NCBI GenBank assembly: GCA_036362985.1
Contig: JAYGXS010000005.1
Span: 4,589,366 to 4,653,365 of the forward strand
Direction of reading: 5' to 3'
Origin: Ligula intestinalis
Lineage: Eukaryota > Platyhelminthes > Cestoda > Diphyllobothriidea > Diphyllobothriidae
DNA: 64,000 bases
Shown here: positions 35,101 to 47,100 of the stretch, piece by piece
Numbering within the stretch: position 1 is the stretch's first letter
How the letters are laid out: every line of letters begins with the position of its first letter
Notes under the pieces: model-generated
The model's input: only the letters and a program-made list of their open reading frames with translations
Database searches by the model: none
Told to the model about the DNA's origin: nothing
Made by a program: the position numbers and the translations under genes

Positions 35101-38100
35101 GTGTACTGTTAGTGCGATAAGATTAAAAAAGACCGCCTCTTTTGCCCGCGCTAATTTGAAATGCGAGCACGCGCGACAACAGATTTTCGTGCACTTTAAA
35201 AGCAGGGTAAAAAACGTCAGACATTAGGTCGGCAGGCTTTGAGGAGACCTTGCCTTCCTGTATAAATTAACTGTAGCTGGGCTGAACATGCCCGCTGGGC
35301 AACGCGGTGTGGGGAGGGCATATGTTTTTGTCCACTTTAAATTTGTCTTTTTTCGCCGACATGTTCCACCTCTACACAGTTGGCATCGCAGCTCTACGTG
35401 CGTACATTCCGTTGCAAGCGCCGCCACTGAAACGGTCGCAGTTACAGAGAGTGCAAGGCACACGCACACATACAGAAGGCGGTAGAGATGGCTCAAACCG
35501 ACCTCATCGGGCCAAGCCAAGCGAAGTTCGTGCCAGAAACGAAACTTTATCTAACTGACTGAGTGCAGTTTTGGTTGGAATTACGGGCGGAGGGCTTTGG
35601 AGCTCGGTGTTCACAGGCAGGTGTCCGCTTCTGTGCCAAAGAGGCACTGAGTAAAGATGACGGCCAGATTAGCTAGTGCCACGCGTTTATCAGGAAGCCT
35701 TGAGTCTTCATGAGCACAACAGTATGAACGTCGGTTTCGATGATGTCGAGCAACTTGAAGGCAAATGCTGCGACCTGTGCGTGAGTTAGATTTAAGTGAG
35801 ATTGTAATTGTACTTACTCTCTATTCCCTCACGCACCCGTGCCTGGTGTCAAGAAGGCCGGTGCTAGCGTTGGGCACAGGTGGGGGAGGAATAGAGCAAA
35901 CTTTTGAACCTACGTGTACCATCGTGAATCCCGTCTCATACTGGATGTTATTTCCGGCTGAAAAAGTTTGAAATTCTCCATGTCCTTTCTCCAACGAAAT
36001 GCCTGGCCGACCTACAAGTGATTGTTTCCCTCTTACGAAGGCTGTCCTCTTCCTCCCTCGAACGCTGGCCGTTCTTTCGTGTTTACCCTTTTACTCAACC
36101 AGACATGAGTGAATATGGCCCCCAGCCCCCGGTTCGGCTTCCTTGCTTGTTAGCACCTTTTCCCACGATGGTTAAATCCTATGAAGCAACTTTTTGATGG
36201 AGAGCAAGCCATCTGCCTCCCCTACCCCTTATTGACCCGGTTTATCCGTGAAAAATCCGTCCACTACCCCCCGCGGGCACCCTGCGCGCGAGATAGACTT
36301 GGGCGTCGCAGGACCCCTTCGACACCTCCCGCCGTTGACACTCATATTGCCTCTGTTCATAAAACCCCCCTCCCCTTTTGGACTGGTGTTTCAGACTAAT
36401 CTTGAGGCCATATGAATGGCCTCCTGAAAGCATATAAAAGCAGAGCCACGCCCCCTCTCCCACTAACACACACAAGCTTTCCCAAGACTAGTTTCGTCCT
36501 GCGTGGCATTGTTGTCGAACTTGTGTTGTTGCCTTGTACAGAGTCAGGCGATTTGGCTGACTCCCTTCACTCTTGACTTTGTGTATCCATTGTTGAGGTT
36601 TGTATATTGCTGATCCTTTACTATGTTGCTTAGTAGTAGAGTACTGCCATTGGTTTGGCGTACGCGTGACTGCTGAATACAGAGTCTGAGAAGTCAACAA
36701 AACGAAACACTGGGCATCTGGCATGAGAAGCGTTAGCGCATAATAACTGTCGTACATTGTTAATACAAGCAAGCATGCTAGTCCCAGGAAGTAATTCAGA
36801 AGTAGAAGACAACTCGATCGCTGGGACACTATGTTTATTTGCCTGACGTTCCGAAATTCGTCGCGGATTCATCTTCAAAGAAACACTCACAAAACCGTAG
36901 CAGAAACAGTTTGTATGTGCACAGGGCTCCGCCGTGGGCAAAGCAACTATGTCGGAGAAACTGGCAGGCTTCTCAAGACACGAATTGCCGAACACGCGGC
37001 AGCAGTGAGGCGAAATGATGCCAATTCTCGACCCGGCCATACATTCAAATTTGATGAGGCCGAAATTCTCGCAAGAGGTGACAATCGAGTGAGCCGAGAA
37101 TTACTTGAGTCATGGTTCACGGGCCCCCATTCGATAAACAAGTGCAGCAATTTACCCAATCCACATTCGGTGTTGAGACTAAATTTGGCCAAAGCAAATC
37201 GCCGTACGGAGAACAGACGGGCCACTACATCATCTTATGCCAAAACCGCAAGGCCAGCTGGTCATGGCTGACGCGGCGAATCAGAACACGTCCAGCGCAT
37301 TTATCGACTTTTTCTGTACGTTTAAATTTTACGGCAGAACCCTGTGCACACACAAACTGTTTCTGCTACGGTTCTGTTAGTATTTTTCTGTAGATGAATC
37401 CGCGACGGATTTCGAAACGTCAGGCAAATAAACAGAGTGTCCCGAGTTGTCTTCTACTTTTCAACTGTCGTACATGCTAATGTCACACACTCTAGACGGG
37501 GGTCCACCAAGACGCCTCAGCAAATGCGCCGCCGAACCCCATCACGAGAGTTCGACCCTCGATTCCGACGAGGTCCACTGTACGCTCCACAGAAGGGTGG
37601 TGCGCGAGGATTCGTTTGAAGTGATAGTAGACTTGCGATGCATCCATTGCACACACTCCCTCTTTCTTCCCCACCTTCTTTTGCCTGATATCAGGAATAC
37701 TGGAAGTAGAATAGGGTGCACAACAAAGGCCTGCCGTGCTCTGAGCCAAACCCGTGTTAGTACAGCGAATCTGACATGCAGCCCGTTATGGGGCCAAACT
37801 AGGTGACTGTCAGACTTAGTGGCAGTCGACCGAGGGAAGAGAAAATGAAGCTGAGGCTGGGAAATCCATCCTCACTGCGTATCAGTGCAGAACTGGCTAA
37901 GAGTCAAAAAGTTGAAAATTACTGAGCAACTGATGGGTCACCTCAGGTCTACTGAGTACCGAGAGCCAGGTTTTAACGACTCCTGTGGCCTCAGTGACGC
38001 TCTCACACAATTGCGATTCAAAGTGACCTTACAATAGCCTGATATATGCGGTAGGAATCAGATCCTCTGCTGCACACATAGACGGATCGTTTAGTCTTGA

Positions 38101-41100
38101 TACCTGTTTACGGAGTTGGCATTTGAATACTATGCCCCAGTCAGTCAGTCGTTCCACTTTAAGGTGCCTCGGCGCAAACAATCAATGTCAAATACAACAG
38201 ACAACAGTCACTTCGTTAATAGGTTTTTTTGGTAGCTTTTCATATCTCATCTGACCCATGGACCCGGACCACGTAGTTCCGATGATCAGAGCGTTTACTT
38301 TACACAAGCCTTGCACCGGCTTTCGCGGCTTCGAACTTTACCCAGGCTGCAGAGTATTTAAATCCGGGTGATGGACCTGAAGGGCCTTTTCACCATGTCT
38401 CATTCCCAGTCTCGCAATAGGAATGAACAAGCAAATCACCCAGGTAAAGCAATAAACAGCGGGTGCATACGAGGCGTCCGACCCCGCGTAACGTAACCAT
38501 GACGTAAGTCTGATTCAACCCAATCGTTGAATTGGGACAAGGTCAAACGGTTCGTTATACAGTCATACTCAGACATTTCAAAGCTTGCCAACTGTATTTA
38601 TCTACCGCCGTCATCACATGCTGGCATTACCAGACACCATCGCCAGTACTACGTGTACTTGATACGGCTGCGATCGGGCCTGGTCCGATCGGTCTCAATG
38701 ATATCACGGACTTTACTTCACCACAAGTGACTATTAGCAGCTGCGCATCTGAAAAGCTCCATTCATCAACTTCTCCAGCGATGGAGACCGAAAACCGTCA
38801 CCTGCATGCTTAGTGATGGTTTAGACCGGGTATTGAAGGGATTCTGCTCCATATCTGCTGAGATAAACGATTGAGAAGAATCTAAGGCTCAACTCAGATG
38901 AAAGGCTTAGTACCACCGGTGTGAAATGAAGGCGGGTATAACAGTGGGGCCGTCATTTCCGACGATGTGCTCCATGGTATGATGATGGTACAGAGACGGC
39001 GGTTTACGCGCCAAGTAATGTCGAGTAATAGTATACGTGTAGTTGCTGCAGCCTTATCTCCTCCAAAGGCATCATGCCGAGCACAAGGTCATTTGAGGCA
39101 GTCGGTCGCCTCGCGGCGGTTGCTGTTACCTTCACTAATGCCAGCGAGCCAGCTAGCATCCACACATACCGACCTCTGGCCTGTTGTATCAGTGCGCACG
39201 CGCGACCAATCATCTCCCGAGGCCGGCTCACAGAGGCCTCTCCATAGGCGTTACGATCCTACGCCCAAACACCATACCGGAATCCGCCCCGACAGGGAGC
39301 GGACGCAGGCAGCGTCGTTGGCTGCTGTGACGACTCCACGCTCTCACACGTCCCTCACGGTCGAACGCCATATCAGACCGAGTTCTTACTTCCTCTTAAC
39401 TATTCTCCAATCTTTCTCTAGAGAATGCACTGTTACTTCCACTCTGACCTTCCCGAGAATTCTCTCGACTCCTAAGGAACCAGGCCCGGAAGACTGTAGC
39501 TGTTAGAATTAACTTTATCAGCCTTAACACTCCCGATATACTCGCTTTGCGTCTACGACATCCCATCTTCCTTCACATGTCCTAGTTCATTGTCAAGACA
39601 TAATCAAGAAGATCGGCGAGGGGTTCCGGCGCAGTTGACCGAAGCCGCCGCACCGGACTCAGACAAATATGGAAATTGGACTTACTTGTCAGGCGGCTTA
39701 TACACGGCAAGTCCGATGGCATCAATGCCCAGCAGTAGGTCTGTTCCACGTCTGTTGCGAATTTCAATGTAGTCCACGCCGAAAGTCTCCAGATCCTGGG
39801 CCAGCTGAAGGTAGGAAAGCATGGCCTCCTGGGGAGACTGACCTCTGTGCTCCCGGTGCCAGGTTTCAATCATCTTGTACCAGCCGTCGACATCTACATC
39901 GTGGTTGCTGAGGATTCTGCACAAATAGAAACTTGTGTTTGGATGCAGCATAACGACAGACAGTCAGGCATAACAGGATATCAACAGTTTTGGTTGTCAG
40001 GACAACCAATGAGTAGAATAAGGACAGGTTAATTAAGGGAAATATGGGCAAACGCCTTTGAGCTCCGTGGAGAAAAAAACTCGGCAGTGTTTACAGTCTC
40101 AGTACCCAACTTCACAAAGGTGAGAGTCCTCTAATGGAAATCTGTTAACTAACAGCCAGTGATCGGAACAGGTTTTGACTCGTGCTGACGTTTCGAGGTG
40201 TTCAAAACTTTCCACAAGCCTAGATGTTAACCAGCCAACAACGCCTCGTTCGAATTCCCAAAGTAGAGCACAGAAGCAGGAGCGCAAGGATATAAGTTTA
40301 TTAATATTCTTAGTTCAGCGCATTAAAGGCCAAAAAGGAGCAAAAGTGCATGTACAAAGTCAGACTGCAATTGGACCAATAAGATAATGTCCTTGAATGC
40401 GTAGCATGCCGATTGACTTTCTGACTCATCCGAGTGGTTGGGCTAAGCACTAAGCCTGTCGGCATCTCGTGCGGTATCGTCCCGCGTACGGCCTATGGGA
40501 CGCTCAATAGTGCGGCCCGGGACGAGTCATCGGGGCTGCATGCGAACAAGTCGATTAGGCAGGCTCCTAACATGGATGACTGTTCATTGTCAAAGCGTAT
40601 ATTGTCACTATTCACCAGTACTCTGAATGGCTGGCCGAACTTGATGGCCTTGGGCTGATCGATTTTCCTCTCGTTCGCTCGCTCGCTCTCCCATCCCATT
40701 CACGTGACCCATCGAAAGATGCTGCGTCTCCTTCTGTCCATGTTCCTTAGATATTTACGATGTGAGAAGAAGGCGATGCCTCACAACAGCATGATTGTTT
40801 TTCGGTTTTATCGCACGAAGCTGTAGGTACTGTAGAACCAATATTTCATAGGGCTTCAGTATCAATCGTATGCTCAACGCCAACTCCTCTCCTTAGTACA
40901 ACCGTTGTAGTGTTAGGCCACTCCAGATGAATTAAGTGTCAAGTGCGAGAAGTTGTTACATCGATACCAGGAGGCACACTGGAATAGTTTTTAGTTCTTG
41001 CTGACGTTTCGGAGTACTTGACTTCTTCTCAATTTTGTTTACCCATTAGCGATTTAAACGCCTGACCGAACTTGTGGGGTTTGGACTGATCAATTTTTTC

Positions 41101-44100
41101 GTGTTCGCTGCCACATACCATTCAAGTGATCCATCGAAAGATGATTCACTTTCTCCTTTGCCCTTTAATCAACTTTGTAGGACCGAGTCACAAGGAACGT
41201 AAGACAAGGTGACTCCAAACAGCAGTAGAATATTGTTCGGTTTTATCAAGCAAAGCAGTAGGTATTGTAGGGCCAATATTTCAGTGGGCTACAGCATCCA
41301 CCATCTGCTCAACACCGGGCCCCTCTTTAGCACAGTCGTCCCAGTTTTAGGCCACTGCAGCCGAATTAAGTAGAGAATGCTTGAAGACGTTGCATCGATC
41401 CCAAGAGGCACACTGCATATCCGACTGACAAAGAGAAACCACTAGCGTGGGCGTAGCTTAGGAGGAATGTGAGAAAAGGCACTGATTTAAAATTATTCAC
41501 CAGAAGAGTTTTTTATTCTTGCTGACGTTTCAGAGTGTCTGGCCAGTGCCCTTCATTGTAAAAGGCAGTGAATGAGTAATGAAATCGACCAACTTAAGCC
41601 CGACAAGTTCGGCAGACATTCAAATTACCGATCGATAGTGACAGTTGGCGCTTTGACAGTGGACAGCCAATCAGGCACGCTGAAACGTCAGCAAGAACCA
41701 AAAACTGGTCGAGTGAACCACTGCAAGTTCACAATGTAGGCGACAAACCATATTTTCTGCACAAACCCTTTCTTTGCTATGCATAAGTCTGCATTGAGCC
41801 ATCGAAAGACCACTTTTGTTTTTACGAAGGCGACAATGAGTGTTTTCGATATCTTCAATTTGCTCGCTAGTTACAGTTCAAGTTAGGTCATCAAACAACA
41901 TCCAAATCTCCAGCCTTCTGTAAAACGGAAAAAATGCTAGCAAAGGTTAAATAGGTGGGATATATATGGAGAAAGAAAGGATTAATAAAAAGTAGAGCGC
42001 ATTAAAGTAGAAAATAAAAGGAATAACTAAATAACCGAATATTTGCGCGCGATAATTGAAATGGCCCAAAAGTGCCCAATTGGACACAATCTTCGACTCT
42101 ATATCATCGCTATATAATATCTATATTACCTCTTCGTCAGGGATGACATACAGTAGACGCCAAAGATCATGAAATATTTTGACATGTGCGAAAGACTGAT
42201 ACTCTTTCAATACTCGGCATTGACCCAGGATGTGATACTGATTATCGTGTTGTCTATTTTAAAGTCATTTCAGTCATGAAAGGATGCGGGCTTTTTAACG
42301 AGCTTCGTTCTCACCATTATCAAAACGGTTATATTGTAAAAGGTGGCTAATTGAGAAGTATCCCTTTTTATCATTGATTTTGACTGCCTTTATAAATTCA
42401 AATATATTTTACGGAAAACATGCAGGAAAAAATATTTATTGTACTTGTTTGGTAGAAAATTACGCCTTCTTTAAATTTTATACTCAAAGAAAGAGTAGCT
42501 TTCGGTTTTAAAGAAGATTGCTAATTATGAGCTTTTTTACGATTGTGAGGTCTTCATTCATAATACATCGTATCCATCAATTTATTAGTGCTGCCCATAC
42601 TGCATAAAATATATTCTAAATCAATTTTAATAATTTATGACTACTATGTGACTTCTTCCTCAAACTGTCGGCGAAAGTGTACACTTCCTTAAACAGGATG
42701 TACTCAGTGCGCAGTTTTTAAACCTCGAATTCAACAGTAAAAGTCACTAGTTTAGAAAAGTATTCGGCAATTGAGCAACTTTTTTAAAACCAAGATCTAC
42801 CCTTCCTTTGAGTATAAAATTTAAAGAAGGCGTAATTTGCTATCATACAAGTACATGAAATAATTGTTTCGGGCATGTTGCCTATAAAATATGTTTTAAT
42901 TTATAAAGGCAGTCAAAATAAATTATAAAAGGCATACTACTTAAGTAGCCAGTTTTTAAAATAGATACGTGTTTTGAGCGGTCTGAACGAAACTCGGTTT
43001 AAAGCCCGCATCTTATCATGACTGAAATGACTTCAGAATAAATAACACGATAATCAGTATCACATCCTGGGTCAATGCCGATTAGCTAAGGAGCATCAGT
43101 CTTTTGCACATGTCGAAATGTTGCATGATCTTTGGCGTCTACTGTAGAGTCGACAATTGTGTTCCTTTAGGCACTATTGGGCCCTTTTAATTATCGGGCA
43201 CAAATATTCAGCTATTTCGTTACTGAATTGATTATTCGTATTATTTTCTGCTTTTATACTATTTACTTTTTTATTTATTTTTTTCTTTCTCCCGATATGT
43301 CCTACCCATTTAACCCTTTTTACCATCCGTCCCGTTTTAAAGAAGGTGGGGTTTTCGTGGGTTGCTTATTGACCTAAGGTGAACTGCTACCAACTTGTCT
43401 AGCATGAAAACTTCAAGTGTTGATGGAATCAAAACAAGCCCCTCAGGTCTGTCTTGGACGGGATTGTATTGATAGGGAGGCGCCCGAAGATCACCTTACA
43501 TGCGTACCAGTCCTGAGTGTGCCTTGAGGTTCATTCCTTAGGCCCGTCAGCAGCCAAACAGTGGCTATTATTGTAGGTGGATTTGCGTTACCGAAGAGGA
43601 GAATGGAGACTAGAATGGCCATTTCCGCCATCGGCCGGTCGAAACTAACCCCAGGTTTGGCAATCTCCGAGGCTCGAGCTCACGACCTGCTAATTAGAAG
43701 ATTAACACCCTAGTCCTGAGTTCTCTACCATTGCTGACGTACACGATCGCAACGAAAAAGTCGAGCCCGTGATTGAATGGTTAGAGCGTTGGAATTCTAA
43801 CCACCAGGTCGCGGGTCCAAGCCCCGAGATTTGATGGCTGATGGCGTTTAGTAAGCCATAACTGGCCATTTCAGTCGCTCTTTGTCCGTAATGTTCTTAT
43901 ACCAGTTTTGGATTGTCCGAAAATTAAGAGTGGAATAGACGCAACAGTTCGACCGCCGATTCTTAAAAGTCCCACCGTGTGCTCTACAGCATGGTGCTGC
44001 AAGCACAGTGACCTGCGCGTGGATTGATTTTTAGTGATGGAAGACTTGCGCTGCATCTACCTCTCCCTCTCTTCTGCCCGATATCAGGAAGAGCGGAAGT

Positions 44101-47100
44101 GGAATCAAGTGTGGGTGGCTGGATGGCACGCCGTGTGCATGCACGTACGCGTGCCGCCAATGCCTCTCTCCCCCACGTGAATGTTTGGCATTTGCCACGG
44201 ACACGCGACCCGAATAACCTCTGCCATTCCCTGACCTGGCCTCCCCGTTGGTCTAGCGCGTCAACCATGCGGTCCATTTAGGGTGCGCTTACTGACAGTT
44301 ATATTTACATGGCTGCTATTGGCTGTCGTTGGACAAATATACGTATGTTATTCTAACTCCCTTCGCTTCAATCGACGTTTGGCTAAACACTCGGTGAATG
44401 AACCATTTCAAAAGTTTGCCAACTTTGCTTTTTCTCTTACGGGCAGCGCATGCCCTAAACCCGTAGATAAAGAGACAAGGCAACTTTATTTGACAACATA
44501 GTTGGATAAATTTAGCCCTATTGGTAGGGATCAGCATTTACTCTTAATGGTTTACGAGCCGGATTCAATGCTTAGTAGAAACTTCGTCTGTGGGTTAATA
44601 TTGGGCGGATCGGGTTGTTCCTACTGATGGTGTTTTCGAATACATGCTGAACAGCATTCATGCATGACTTAAGAATCGTGCTCGAGAGTTGCCGCGTGCA
44701 CGTCAACCATTATCTTTTAGGGGGATATAATTTGGAGGAGAAGGGGTCTACATTTCAATCTAGCCGTCCGTATAATGGCAGAGATGTTCCTTTTTAACAT
44801 CATGTGTCCCACCACGCGGTGAGCATATCGGCTCTTGGTGTCTAGACTGCCTTAACAATAATCTGTCAGTTTATATTAGGCACTGGATGACTGAGGATTA
44901 AATCCACCCAAAGCCCCATGCCGCAGTTTGTCTGTTTTGCGTAGCAGGAGATTGTGGACTGCTTCTGTGTCCATCTCTCGCCCCCCCCCCTCAGGTGAAA
45001 TTCGCGTTTTGGTAGTTGTGTGTTGCTATGCGACCTTACTGCGTTTGCAAATGTACTAAAGTTGGCTATTTGCGGCAGTAAAGAGCAGAGTGCATTTGAT
45101 CACCCGGATAAAACCCACATTATCCACTGGCCCTTGAAGTTGACTGCGTGGGCATAACGTTTAAGTGCCCATGTCCTGCTGATAGCCCGAAACAACAGTA
45201 ACCAGTTCAGTTTTTTGGCCTTATCTTGCTGATGGCCAGCGGTTAGAGGGAGAGGGAAGCCAATTCCATTAACTATTAGGGCGCGCTAAAGTCCATGGCT
45301 GGGAGGGCTGTCAGCTGACGGGATACATCGGACCACATGGTCGGCCCAATGTGTGTTTTTGCGGAGGGGTTGACTGGCGGACCGAGAGTCAGGCGGCAAT
45401 CTTTCTTTCTTAATGTGCGAGCCAGGTGTGGCGGCACGCATGAGGGTGGCTCTGTTCGCACCAGCCACCTCGACTCTATCTTGACACCGGGCCAAGGTAT
45501 GCCTGGTTTCTGTACTATGAGGAGGAATTCGGTTCTTTAGCTGGTGTTTGCTTTACTGAGTAAGCGTAAAATCGAACATTCTTCTCCCCGCGGAGGTGGG
45601 GAGTTTAGCCAGACTAAACACAGCACAGCACCCGCAAACCTCCTTTTCGGTCTCAGCGACTGTGCTGCGCTGCGCATGTCACATGTTCACGACACGTATC
45701 ATCTGGCAGATCAATTTGATCCGAATGTACATGTGGTTTATACAAACTGCTTTCCATAACTTGCGGTCGGCGTCACACTTTTCGTTATCTGCAGATTGAA
45801 CATCAAACGTTAAATTTAAAAAAACAGATCTGGAAGGAACAGTAGGCTGTCTATCTCATTAAATCTGACCAGAAATCTCGAAATGTGATTTTGCTTCGAA
45901 CAAATACCATTAGTAGTGTTCTTATACTGGCTATCTTGCAGTCTCATCTCAGAATACTTCGGTCGCGTCAGCATGCCGGCTATTGAACGAGCTTCCTTAG
46001 GACCGTATGCAAAAAGTATAGTCTGCAAAAAGTGGGTAAACTGATTTTCGATGACCTTATAAACTCAAGTTTGTTTGACAGAAAACATGCACGAAAGTAG
46101 TCTTCTTTTGGTAGCAAATTATGCCTACTTAAGTCATTTGTTCGAACCTAAAACGCATTTTAGCACTTCGGGTGACATTTTATGAAATTTACTGCATATG
46201 CGATTTGTCGGTATCAGACCTAGCTAAACAGAACGTGCTGCAGAGCACTGTTTAATGACAATATTTTCAGTGCACTGTCCGCGAAGCTCTTAAATACTTG
46301 ACTGCACCCCTGAAATGCGATTTCGGTGAGAAAGGATTGGTTCTATATGGTTGTAGGCAGTATAATCCCAGAATACTCCAGAAACGTCAGGATGCTGGCG
46401 TTTGAATGAGTGCCACTCCGGCCGTCCACAAAACAATCACACTTGCTTATAAGTTGCTTTATTTTTTCCTATAAACTTACGTGGTTCAAAATGTTTCGCG
46501 CAAAACCTGCAACTAGGTATCATTTCTTGCAATTGCTTCATAGTCAATTACGGCACCTCACACTTAACATTCGAAAACCGGTGCGTTTCTGTTTAAAGAA
46601 ATGCTTTATTTTCATTCATGGATGATTTTGAATCTGCCTGGCCAGTACACTGCCATCTTGGGTTTGTAAACTGCAAACTGTACCCTTTTATCAAGTACAA
46701 ATAATAGGTTTCTCTGCGGCAAGCTGTCAATGCTATGCTCGTCTTGTTTTCGGCAAAGGTGAGTATCTTGACCGCTGCGAAGTTAAACAAATGGCCTGTT
46801 TCATAAGTGTGAGCTGCAGCTTGCGATAATTCGTCGCCTTTAGGCTCACAACGAAGGAATCATAAAGGGCTCATTACATTTGGCAATGGAAAAGGCCGAC
46901 GTCGTAAGCTCCTCGTGGAGCGTTAATAAACAGGCAGATACAATGCTAAGTGAGCGGACGTTTACGGTCGAAAAATTCCTGCATAAGAAACTGAATGTAT
47001 ATAACCTTTCTTCGGGCAGAAAATCTATAGGAAATGTTATTATCTACGTGACTACAAGAAAGATAAAAATGAAAATTTGTCCATAAAATGTGATAAGGTT

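Larger units (their letters stand above)
36781..37465 (+). mobile_element. PLE copy 6: truncated GIY-YIG body between inverted terminal modules
   Basis: The left module 36781-36927 and right module 37338-37465 are inverted copies: ACCGTAGCAGAAACAGTTTG on the left, AAACTGTTTCTGCTACGGTT on the right. Each carries GCAAATAAACA-type sequence and a hammerhead-like core. GTCCCAG at 36781 pairs with CTGGGAC at 36821. The body between them is only the GIY-YIG part on the plus strand, so the element is 5'-truncated with an inverted end attached. Confidence 0.75.

Noticed and set aside
36433..36440. TATA box as the start of a real gene
   Set aside because: No coding sequence other than a PLE stub follows. 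Kept only as a low-confidence site.
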